Assembly (NCBI GenBank): GCA_017453335.1
Contig: JAFTKI010000022.1
Span: 1 to 25,600 of the forward strand
Source of the DNA: Clostridia bacterium
GTDB lineage: Bacteria > Bacillota_A > Clostridia > Oscillospirales > CAG-272
Direction: 5' to 3'
Length of the DNA stretch: 25,600 nt
Part shown: one piece after another, positions 1 through 6,675 of the stretch
How the letters are laid out: each line of letters begins with the position of its first letter
Position numbering within the stretch: position 1 is the stretch's first letter
Notes under the pieces: model-generated
Database searches by the model: none
What the model was told of the DNA's origin: nothing
The model's input: only the letters and a program-made list of their open reading frames with translations
Made by a program: the position numbers and the translations under genes

Positions 1-11
1 CTCACAGTGGA

Positions 12-133
12 ACCCGTTTACGGGTGGCAAGTAACGATTGCATGGCTGACAGGCCAATAAAAAGCGCACTTGTGCGCCGCCAGTAGTATTAGGGCTATGC
101 CCGAAACTGAAATACCCCCCGTTATACGGGGGG
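12..133 (+). other. Chain of short GC-rich hairpins at the window edge, possible 3' end of a structured RNA or mobile element
   Basis: Four perfect hairpins follow each other: ACCCGT/ACGGGT (12-17, 20-25), GCGCAC/GTGCGC (64-69, 72-77), GGGC/GCCC (92-95, 99-102) and a C-rich/G-rich stem (115-122, 126-133) with a 3-nt loop. No convincing protein is encoded here. The last stem is followed by an A/T-rich stretch, so the chain would fit the tail of a plus-strand transcript that begins left of the window. I cannot name the RNA or element. Confidence 0.4.
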
Positions 134-163
134 GGGGATATTTATTACAAAATTCAATTTTTA

Positions 164-221
164 CAATCCCTCCGTCACGGCTACGCCGTGCCACCTCCCT
201 TTACACAAGGGAGGCTTTTTT
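164..221 (+). repeat. Terminator-like dispersed intergenic repeat
   Basis: Two adjacent hairpins, CACGGC/GCCGTG (176-181, 185-190) and an 8-bp stem CCTCCCTT/AAGGGAGG (194-201, 207-214), are followed by a T-run at 216-221. The shape is that of a plus-strand intrinsic terminator. From memory, near-identical CCTCCCTT...AAGGGAGG modules are scattered between genes in gut Clostridia genomes; this copy cannot be confirmed as repeated within the window. Confidence 0.5.
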
Positions 222-270
222 GTTTGCCCGAAATGCGCACTTACTCACCACCGAATGCGGCGGTGCATAA

Positions 271-310
271 AAAATAGCCGATATGGGTTTGTTTCCATAT
301 CGGCTATTTT
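271..310. terminator. Bidirectional intrinsic terminator after the GH20 operon
   Basis: A perfect 16-bp stem (271-286 with 295-310) encloses an 8-nt loop. Its arms start with AAAA and end with TTTT, so it can terminate on either strand. It lies about 50 nt beyond the stop codon of the minus-strand GH20 gene and is the probable end of that operon. Nothing else is recognisable between 311 and 359. Confidence 0.85.
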
Positions 311-359
311 ACTGTCCTTTAGAATCCAACGCCTACGAACTCGAGGCTATTTGTATGGT

Positions 360-2228
360 TCAGATCACACCTGCCATGACGGTAGGAAAATAACCGTAGA
401 GGTGTACGTATTTGCCGTCCTGTCCTTTTTTGATCGGAAGCGGCTCGATTTCCAGCTCCTCGATCTTTTCAAATTCTCCGCCCAGGTAACCGTGGATGCG
501 GTCGGCGGCAGAGCGCAAGCGTTCCTTTAAGCCGCCAAGACGCAAATCCTGCGTGGTAAAGCCAAAGGTCTTGCTCTCGCGGTACCATTGACGGCGGAAG
601 GTGAGAATAAAATCGTCCAGCCATTCCAAAACCTGCGGAATGTCACAGTCGGCGATTTTTTGCATCGTCTCACGGTCGTTTGCGCGGTAGGCATCGTACA
701 AGCGTGTACCCATGTCGCATTTGATGGTGAGGATACGGCAGAGCTTTGCCAGCGTTTCAAAGGCATAGCCGAAGATGGGATGATCGGAGAGCGCGAACAG
801 CTTTTCTGCGTTCTCGCCAAACAGACGCGCGGCGTTTTCCCGATTGTAATGACAGTCCATCAAACGCTCCAGGGGATCGTTGTAGAGCAGATAACGGCTC
901 ACTCCCATCGGGTGTCCTACGGCATCGGGGGAGATCTCGGGAAGTCCGTCGGCAAGGTCAAATGCCATCAGATCGTCAAAGGAGATGCCAAAGCATTGCT
1001 GTGCGCGCCGATTCAGCCATTCGTTGTCGATCTTTTCGGCGTAGTTCCGCTCGGCGTAGTAGAGCGCGCTTGCCAATGCCGAGAACTGCGATGCCTCACT
1101 GCTGTTGGTTGCCCAAGCGGTGGCGATAATGGTCTTGATACCGCTTTTCTCGCACTCGTCCAGTTGTACCTTGGTGGACTCAATCGAAAACGCATTGTGT
1201 GCGCCGAATCCGCTCCACCGCCAAGCTCCGCCCGCAAAGGCAATGGGATTTTTTGAAAACTGCAGGTGACAGTCCTGCATGTGACGGGCAAGCGCAGGGT
1301 CCATGGTGTAATAATCCCAGTAGATCAGCGTGACCTCGGGAGGTACACGGTCGATCACCTCTTGGGGGATGCTGCCTTCGTACACGTTGTATTTTCCGAA
1401 TGCCATGCGGAAGAACATATCGCTCCAGATCATGGGAGCAAAATCAAATTGCTTGCAAAGCTCCACCACGCGAGAGAGATGCTCCAGCATGATATCGGCG
1501 GGATCGCGGTAGCCGTTTTTGCGTTGGTATTCTCCGCGACCGAGCATGTGTGCCTCGTCCATACCGAGATTGATCCGCTTGGAGCGGAAGCACTTGCGGC
1601 ACTGACGCAGCACGGCGGTCACGAAATCATAGGTACGCTCGTCACCCACCATCAGAATATCGTCGGTGTCCTTGAAGCCGTCGAAATCGGGCCAACGCAG
1701 AGCCGTGGAAAGGTGCGCCAGCGTTTGGATGCAGGGAATGACCTCGATCCCGAACAGATCGGCGTAGTCATCGATCTCCTTCAGCTCGGCTTCGGTGTAG
1801 CGTCCGCGCATGTGTCCGAAATAGGGATAGCCCGGAAGCTCAAAGGTGTCCTCGGTATACAGCATGAGCGAATCGTAGCCCGCCAATGCCAGATAGCGGA
1901 TCAGGCGCTTGGTGGATGCCACCGTCATCACCGAATTTCGGGAATCGTCCGCCATGTAGCAAAGGGTATCAAAACGAGCATTTTCGCGTACGGGTGTGCC
2001 GTTTTTCAAAAACTCGGGCAAAAAAGAGAGCGCACGAAAGAGATCGTTCGGCTTGCGGTAGGTCAGCGTAACTTCTCCGGCACTGCCCGAAACGGATAAT
2101 TCGTCTCCTTTTTTTGCTATGATACGAAGATCGGCTTGCTCACAGACCGTAAAGCCCAGCGAGGAAGCCACTTCGCGTGCGGCCAGCGTTTGCTTTTCGG
2201 AAAATCCGATGAGATGAATCTTGTTCAT
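360..2228 (-). CDS. GH20-family beta-N-acetylhexosaminidase, probably cytoplasmic
   Basis: The 622-aa protein is a glycoside hydrolase family 20 type enzyme, expected to release terminal beta-linked GlcNAc or GalNAc from oligosaccharides. An N-terminal alpha/beta domain of about 90 residues precedes a TIM barrel. The motif GMDEAH carries the Asp-Glu pair (D224/E225) that in GH20 orients the substrate acetamido group and donates the proton. There is no signal peptide or anchor, and size and layout resemble intracellular GH20 enzymes of Firmicutes (from memory). The start at 2228 is chosen because AGGAG (2236-2240) lies 7 nt upstream; the longer reading from 2255 would begin inside an intercistronic hairpin. 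It is the last gene of a minus-strand operon with an unknown barrel hydrolase and a permease. Family confidence is high; linkage specificity is not visible. Confidence 0.88.
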   Translation of the reverse strand: MNKIHLIGFSEKQTLAAREVASSLGFTVCEQADLRIIAKKGDELSVSGSAGEVTLTYRKPNDLFRALSFLPEFLKNGTPVRENARFDTLCYMADDSRNSVMTVASTKRLIRYLALAGYDSLMLYTEDTFELPGYPYFGHMRGRYTEAELKEIDDYADLFGIEVIPCIQTLAHLSTALRWPDFDGFKDTDDILMVGDERTYDFVTAVLRQCRKCFRSKRINLGMDEAHMLGRGEYQRKNGYRDPADIMLEHLSRVVELCKQFDFAPMIWSDMFFRMAFGKYNVYEGSIPQEVIDRVPPEVTLIYWDYYTMDPALARHMQDCHLQFSKNPIAFAGGAWRWSGFGAHNAFSIESTKVQLDECEKSGIKTIIATAWATNSSEASQFSALASALYYAERNYAEKIDNEWLNRRAQQCFGISFDDLMAFDLADGLPEISPDAVGHPMGVSRYLLYNDPLERLMDCHYNRENAARLFGENAEKLFALSDHPIFGYAFETLAKLCRILTIKCDMGTRLYDAYRANDRETMQKIADCDIPQVLEWLDDFILTFRRQWYRESKTFGFTTQDLRLGGLKERLRSAADRIHGYLGGEFEKIEELEIEPLPIKKGQDGKYVHLYGYFPTVMAGVI

Positions 2229-2235
2229 AATGAAT

Positions 2236-2240
2236 CTCCT
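2236..2240 (-). promoter_or_regulatory. Ribosome-binding site fixing the GH20 start
   Basis: AGGAG on the minus strand, 7 nt before ATG at 2228. It favours this start over the in-frame ATG at 2255. Confidence 0.8.
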
Positions 2241-2244
2241 AAAG

Positions 2245-2270
2245 AAAGCCGCCAATCGTTTGACGGCTTT
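2245..2270 (-). promoter_or_regulatory. Intercistronic hairpin
   Basis: An 11-bp stem (2245-2255 with 2260-2270, one G-T wobble) with a 4-nt loop lies between the stop of the unknown hydrolase gene and the GH20 ribosome-binding site. On the minus strand it is followed only by CTTTCTTTAG, so it is a weak terminator at best. It may be an attenuator or an mRNA stability/processing element. Confidence 0.55.
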
Positions 2271-2283
2271 TTCGTTTACTTTA

Positions 2284-3309
2284 TTATTTCATGAATTCCT
2301 TGCGCTTTTGCTCAAGAACCGCATCGTAGTGGCGGCTGCGGATGCGCGCGCAAGCCTCGCCCATTACCTGCCAGCAACGGTCGCAGTTGGTGCTGCGGTA
2401 GTCGTTGGATTCGCCTGCGCGATAGCTCCAATACAGGATGTTTCTTGCACCCGCATCGTAAGCGGCATCGGTTGCAAGAATGATGTCATCCTCGTGACCG
2501 AGGGGCAGATCGTAGCCCTGGATCCAGATATGATTGTCCTTGCCCACGCTCTTTGCGTTGGCAATGGCATCTCTGCTCTGGGTGTAAACGTATTCGTAGG
2601 GATCCTTTCCGCGCTTCTTGGGACTCCAATAGGGATCGATACCCCAGTCGGTCAGGTTGGAAACCTTCAGCATTTCGTTGGTCTGCTCCAGTGTGTGGAT
2701 CATAACGCAGGAAGCGTTCTCCATGCCAAGCTCCTTGGAATAGGTGGTCACGCGGTCAAAATAGTTGGCGATCGACCATGCGCGGAAAGCCTCGGTCTCG
2801 GGCGTGAGGATCATGGGCATTTCATGACCGTACTTTTCTGCGAACAGCTTTTTACAGGTGGGGCAGCAGCAACAGAACTTGCCGTCCTTTTCCTTCAGGT
2901 GCGGCTCGTCCCAGAAGATCTTCTTGCCGCCCATTTCACGAACTTGGTCAAGCCAATCCTTGGTAAACTGAACGAACGCCTCGCTGTTGTAGCAGGAGCT
3001 TACGGGGTTGGGGGTTCCGTCCGACCAGATCTGATGTGCCTCGGGATGATACTGGAGGAAGTGCGATTTATCACCGGGAGGGCCTCCGATTCCCCAGTTA
3101 TCAACCCAGACCTCAAGTCCGAAGTCCTCGGAGATCTTGATGATATCCTTTACCACGGTCTTGTGGCGATCCCAGTCGTTGTGCGTAAACATGTGTACCA
3201 CAACGTTCATGTTGTGATTCACGATGTCGCGCATATCGTCCTCAACGTGGCGCAGAATGCGGTTGCCGTGATAAGCAACACCCGTTTTCAGCTGTTCATA
3301 GTGTGCCAT
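2284..3309 (-). CDS. Uncharacterised TIM-barrel protein, putative glycoside hydrolase
   Basis: The 341-aa protein is not a family I can name. It reads as a beta/alpha barrel: alternating strands and helices, a WVDNWG segment near residues 68-73 and a conserved-looking IFWDEPHL (131-138) whose Glu135 is the best candidate acid. A cysteine cluster at 146-149 plus Cys152, followed by KKLF, resembles the CxCxxC...F motif seen after the catalytic strand in several putative barrel hydrolase families. No signal peptide is present. A ribosome-binding site (GAAAGGA) precedes ATG at 3309. Its position between a permease and a GH20 enzyme suggests it trims the same imported glycan. The substrate is unknown; a sugar epimerase or isomerase barrel is a less likely alternative. 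Confidence 0.7.
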   Translation of the reverse strand: MAHYEQLKTGVAYHGNRILRHVEDDMRDIVNHNMNVVVHMFTHNDWDRHKTVVKDIIKISEDFGLEVWVDNWGIGGPPGDKSHFLQYHPEAHQIWSDGTPNPVSSCYNSEAFVQFTKDWLDQVREMGGKKIFWDEPHLKEKDGKFCCCCPTCKKLFAEKYGHEMPMILTPETEAFRAWSIANYFDRVTTYSKELGMENASCVMIHTLEQTNEMLKVSNLTDWGIDPYWSPKKRGKDPYEYVYTQSRDAIANAKSVGKDNHIWIQGYDLPLGHEDDIILATDAAYDAGARNILYWSYRAGESNDYRSTNCDRCWQVMGEACARIRSRHYDAVLEQKRKEFMK

Positions 3310-3363
3310 AGAAAAAAATCCTTTCTTGTAATGATGTTGAATATGTATACTTTTGTTTGATGT

Positions 3364-4245
3364 TCAGAATACGGAAATCATGATCAATCCCGCGCCAAGC
3401 GTCAGGCATCCCACTGCGTTGAGCGCCGAAAGCTTTTCCCTGAAGAAGATGCAAGCGCTGATCACGCTGAACAAAAGCACGCCCGCGTTATCAAAGGTAT
3501 AAAGCACGGTGGTATCGGGCATCATGTCGATCAGGGCAACGAGCAGGTTGACCGAGGTTGCGGTTGCCAAGGCGCAGATCAGCAAAAAGAGTGCCGATTT
3601 TTTCGTTTGACGGAAGTCCGATGCAAATTTCTTACGGCGTTTGATCAAAGCCTCGATCAGCGAAACCAGAACGGCAACACCGTAGGTGATCACGATCATT
3701 TCTTCCTTGTCACCAACGCCCGTTTCCTCTTGCTGGACGTTGAGCAATGCACCGTAAAGTCCGTTGAAGAGAAACAGCCCCGCGCAAAAGATAAAAAAGC
3801 TGAAGTTGGTGATCTTTTGGTCGTCCTTTTTAAGACTGATCATCACGATCGAAACAATAACGATCGCCACGGCTATCCACTGCAAAAGCGAGAGCTTTTC
3901 GGTTCCGCGTGCCAGATTGATGAAGGCGGGAACCAGAATTCCGCCTGCCAGTGCGCAGACCATTTGCACCGAAAAGGGCCCTTTATTGGATGCCTTGACC
4001 ATCATGGCGTTATAGACGATCAGGGCAATACCGTTCAGGAAGCCGATCAGAAGCGTCATGGGCTTTGGCGCAAAATCAAAGCCGCACATGATCAGTGCCA
4101 CTAAGAGAACCACAAATCCGCTGATCATCGAAAAGACCGATGAGGAGGCATCGGGATCGCCCGGATAATGGTTGGAGTAAAGTCGGCAGAACAGAGATTG
4201 TCCCGTACAAACGATGATAAAAATGGCAAGAAACAGATATTCCAT
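3364..4245 (-). CDS. DMT/EamA-like membrane transporter
   Basis: The 293-aa product is almost entirely hydrophobic, with about ten predicted membrane helices in two halves. A polar loop near residues 170-180 and the basic segment RRKKF separate the halves. This is the size and pattern of the drug/metabolite transporter superfamily. The C-terminal half ends in the typical ...FFREKLSALNAVGCLTLG-like helix pair. It is the first gene of the operon, directly behind a strong promoter and an AGAAAGGA ribosome-binding site. With two hydrolases downstream, it may carry a sugar or glycan breakdown product, but DMT substrates cannot be read from sequence. Confidence 0.8.
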   Translation of the reverse strand: MEYLFLAIFIIVCTGQSLFCRLYSNHYPGDPDASSSVFSMISGFVVLLVALIMCGFDFAPKPMTLLIGFLNGIALIVYNAMMVKASNKGPFSVQMVCALAGGILVPAFINLARGTEKLSLLQWIAVAIVIVSIVMISLKKDDQKITNFSFFIFCAGLFLFNGLYGALLNVQQEETGVGDKEEMIVITYGVAVLVSLIEALIKRRKKFASDFRQTKKSALFLLICALATATSVNLLVALIDMMPDTTVLYTFDNAGVLLFSVISACIFFREKLSALNAVGCLTLGAGLIMISVF

Positions 4246-4271
4246 AAAATACGGATCCTTTCTGAAAACGG

Positions 4272-4291
4272 TATGGTTTATTCAAACCATA
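4272..4291 (-). promoter_or_regulatory. Candidate operator palindrome at the transcription start
   Basis: A perfect dyad, TATGGTTT-4 nt-AAACCATA, spans 4272-4291. It touches the last base of the -10 box and covers the predicted +1. This is where a repressor dimer would block transcription. No regulator gene is adjacent. Confidence 0.5.
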
Positions 4292-4319
4292 TCATATCAC
4301 GATTTTCCGCAAATGTCAA
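4291..4319 (-). promoter_or_regulatory. Housekeeping promoter of the permease-hydrolase-GH20 operon
   Basis: On the minus strand, TTGACA (4319-4314), a 17-nt spacer and TATGAT (4296-4291). The predicted start is near 4284, about 40 nt before the permease ATG. Confidence 0.88.
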
Positions 4320-4407
4320 GGAAGAAACTCAAAGCTGACCAACACAGAACAATTCGGGCAAACGTCGGTGCGGTTATCTTGCAGAAATTGAGGGCTTTGT
4401 GGTTGCG

Positions 4408-4436
4408 ATTGTACCATAAAAAATAAAGAAAGTAAA
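4408..4436 (-). promoter_or_regulatory. Weak second promoter upstream of the permease operon
   Basis: Minus-strand TTTACT (4436-4431), 17-nt spacer, TACAAT (4413-4408). The -10 box is good and the -35 box matches only 4 of 6. The remaining sequence 4320-4497 shows no gene, apart from a small ATCCCG/CGGGAT hairpin at 4471-4491. Confidence 0.3.
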
Positions 4437-4497
4437 GCCGTTTGCGCATAGTTTTATCGATTCTTCAAATATCCCGTTCTTTTTTCGGGATAAAAAA

Positions 4498-4523
4498 GCG
4501 GTGTATCCCAAAGGACACACCGC
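4498..4523 (-). terminator. Intrinsic terminator of the PTS operon
   Basis: An 11-bp stem with one mismatch (4498-4508 with 4513-4523), loop CAAA, followed on the minus strand by six T. It lies about 19 nt beyond the EIICB stop codon. Confidence 0.88.
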
Positions 4524-4541
4524 GGTTATGGTTATTTATCT

Positions 4542-6158
4542 CTATTCCTTTTGATTTTGCAGATAATCTTCCAATTCGCTTTTGATCACGGACACCTGCG
4601 GTCCGTACACCACCTGTACACCGTCGCCCTTTCGGATCACACCTGCCGCGCCGCTTTGCTTGAGCAAGGATTCCTCGACACGCGAGGGATCCTTCACCGT
4701 AACGCGCAACCGTGTCGCACAGCAATCCAGCGTTTCCAGATTGTCGGCACCGCCCAAGCCCTTTGCAATGAGCGCGGAAACACCGTCGGTTTTAGCATTC
4801 TTCTTTTCGTTGTAATCTGCGCGCGTGTAAAGCTTGGTCTCGCTTTCATCATCCTCTCGCCCGGGCGTGAGATAGTTTCTTTTGCGGATGAGGAAGCGGA
4901 ACAGCAGAAAATACACGATGAAATAGAATACACCCACCAAGGGGATCATCAGCCAATTGGTCTTTTCGTTTCCTTGCAGAACGCCGAAGAGGAAAAGGTC
5001 GATCAGTCCTCCCGAGAAGGTCATTCCAACGCCTACGTTCAACAGGTGCATCAGCATATAGGCAAGACCTGCCAGCACCGAGTGGATCACATACAATAAG
5101 GGGGCAACAAACAGGAAAGTGAATTCCAAGGGCTCCGTAATACCCGTCAGCATCGCGGTCAGAGCCGCCGAGAGCAAAAGTCCGCCCGCAACCCGTCTTT
5201 TGTGCGGCTTGGCGCAGGTGTACATTGCAAGTGCCGCACCGGGAAGACCGAAGATCATCAAAGGGAATTTTCCGCTCATAAAACGGCAGGCATCCACCGA
5301 AAAGCGCGTGGTGTTGGGCGATGCCAGCTCGGCAAAAAAGATATTTTGCGCACCGAACACCAGGGTGCCGTCGATCAATGCCGAGCCGCCCACTCCCGTT
5401 TGCCAGAAGGGAAGGTAGAAAACGTGGTGCAAACCGAACGGGATCAGAATACGCTCAATAAAGCCGTAGATCAGTGTGCCGCCAAGTCCCGAGCGCAGAA
5501 CGAGATCGCCCAGCGCGTAAATACCGTTCTGAACGTAGGGCCACACGAAAAACATGAGCACGCCCACGAGAATATAAACTGCGGTGGAAATGATGGGAAC
5601 GAAACGTGTCCCGCCGAAAAAGGAGATCACATTTGGTAAACGGATCTTATAGAATCGGTTGTTCAGTGCCGCCACGCCAAGACCGACAATGATACCGCCG
5701 AACACCCCCATCTGCAACGATTCGATTCCCACCACGTTGGCAATCGTTCCCTCTGCCATCGCGCCGGGCTCCAACCGACCGCTGATCGAAAGCAGGGCGT
5801 TTACGGTTTTGTGCATGACGAAAAAAGCGATTGCCGCCGACAAGGTAGCGGTGGCTTTTTCCTGCTCTGCCATACCGAGTGCCACGCCCATGGCAAATAA
5901 AAGGGGCAGATTGTCAAAGATGACCGTTCCGACCGATGCTAAGAGACTGAAGATCGAATACGCCACCGTCCCGGGGCCCATCCATTCAAGAAGCCCGTAG
6001 GTCTCCAGCATGGCGGAGTTGGTCAGCGATGCCCCCACACCCAGCAAAAGTCCCGCGATGGGCAGCAGAGCGATGGGGAGCATAAAGGCTCGTCCCACAC
6101 GTTGCAGTACGCCGAACGTACCGCCTTTTTTTTGATCCTTTAATAATGCCTGTGCCAT
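4542..6158 (-). CDS. PTS EIICB permease, glucose/N-acetylglucosamine superfamily
   Basis: The 538-aa membrane protein imports and phosphorylates a hexose. Residues 1-430 form the EIIC domain with about ten membrane segments, the FGLHHVFYLPFW stretch (241-252) and the signature GITEPLEF (339-346), whose Glu342 contacts sugar in this superfamily. After a charged linker, the EIIB domain carries LDCCATRLRV; Cys480 aligns with the phosphorylated cysteine, preceded by an extra Cys479. There is no fused EIIA; that is the upstream gene. The AAAGGAG ribosome-binding site runs into the EIIA stop codon and the genes are 3 nt apart, so translation is probably coupled. Glucose, GlcNAc or a glucoside are all possible; GlcNAc would fit the nearby hexosaminidases. 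Confidence 0.93.
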   Translation of the reverse strand: MAQALLKDQKKGGTFGVLQRVGRAFMLPIALLPIAGLLLGVGASLTNSAMLETYGLLEWMGPGTVAYSIFSLLASVGTVIFDNLPLLFAMGVALGMAEQEKATATLSAAIAFFVMHKTVNALLSISGRLEPGAMAEGTIANVVGIESLQMGVFGGIIVGLGVAALNNRFYKIRLPNVISFFGGTRFVPIISTAVYILVGVLMFFVWPYVQNGIYALGDLVLRSGLGGTLIYGFIERILIPFGLHHVFYLPFWQTGVGGSALIDGTLVFGAQNIFFAELASPNTTRFSVDACRFMSGKFPLMIFGLPGAALAMYTCAKPHKRRVAGGLLLSAALTAMLTGITEPLEFTFLFVAPLLYVIHSVLAGLAYMLMHLLNVGVGMTFSGGLIDLFLFGVLQGNEKTNWLMIPLVGVFYFIVYFLLFRFLIRKRNYLTPGREDDESETKLYTRADYNEKKNAKTDGVSALIAKGLGGADNLETLDCCATRLRVTVKDPSRVEESLLKQSGAAGVIRKGDGVQVVYGPQVSVIKSELEDYLQNQKE

Positions 6159-6161
6159 GTT

Positions 6162-6647
6162 TTACTCCTTTTTCTGATCGGCTAAACGGTAGACGGCAAG
6201 CTCGCTTTTGCCGCCCAAGCCTTTTCCCGTGCGCACCGTGAAAGCCTCTGTCGCATCGGGGTTGGTGAGCAGAACCACAACGTGCGTATAGAGCTTTTCT
6301 TGCTTCAAAAGATCAAGATCAACCCTTGCCAGCACGTCGCCCGCGCGAACGCGGTCACCCTCGGCAACCATCGGCAGAAATCCCTTGCCTTTGAGCGATA
6401 CCGTATCGATTCCGATGTGTACCATCATTTCCACGCCGTCCTCGCTCACCAAAGTATAGGCGTGCCGCGCATCGGCAACGCTTTCGATCTGCCCCGACAT
6501 CGGTGCGTAAACGGTTCCCGCATCGGGAAGCACCGCCGCACCGATCCCCAGCATTCCCGAGGCAAAGACCTCATCGGGAACCTCCGAGAGCGGAATTGCA
6601 GCTCCGTCGGCAGGGAAAAGCAGTAATTTTTCTTTTTTTCCAAACAT
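6162..6647 (-). CDS. crr: PTS EIIA component, glucose type (Crr-like)
   Basis: The 161-aa soluble protein passes phosphate from HPr to the EIIB cysteine. It has the beta-sandwich EIIA-Glc signature: APMSGQIESV, His62, and the phospho-accepting His77 in VHIGIDTVSLKGKGF. The 15-residue spacing of the two histidines matches EIIA-Glc. The C terminus is a little shorter than typical. ATG at 6647 is preceded by GAGGT at suitable spacing. It lies between ptsI and the EIICB gene in one transcription unit, so it almost certainly serves that permease; it could also feed other EIIA-less permeases in the genome. Confidence 0.93.
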   Translation of the reverse strand: MFGKKEKLLLFPADGAAIPLSEVPDEVFASGMLGIGAAVLPDAGTVYAPMSGQIESVADARHAYTLVSEDGVEMMVHIGIDTVSLKGKGFLPMVAEGDRVRAGDVLARVDLDLLKQEKLYTHVVVLLTNPDATEAFTVRTGKGLGGKSELAVYRLADQKKE

Positions 6648-6675
6648 TTTGATTACCTCAATTTATTCATAACAC

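Noticed and set aside
2221..3360. 379-codon plus-strand frame opposite the unknown barrel hydrolase
   Set aside because: It covers the hydrolase almost exactly in antisense and includes its control region. It has no recognisable domain.
4262..4275. Catabolite-response (cre) element near the permease promoter
   Set aside because: Only a partial match to the cre pattern, with the right half failing at conserved positions. It is not strong enough to annotate.
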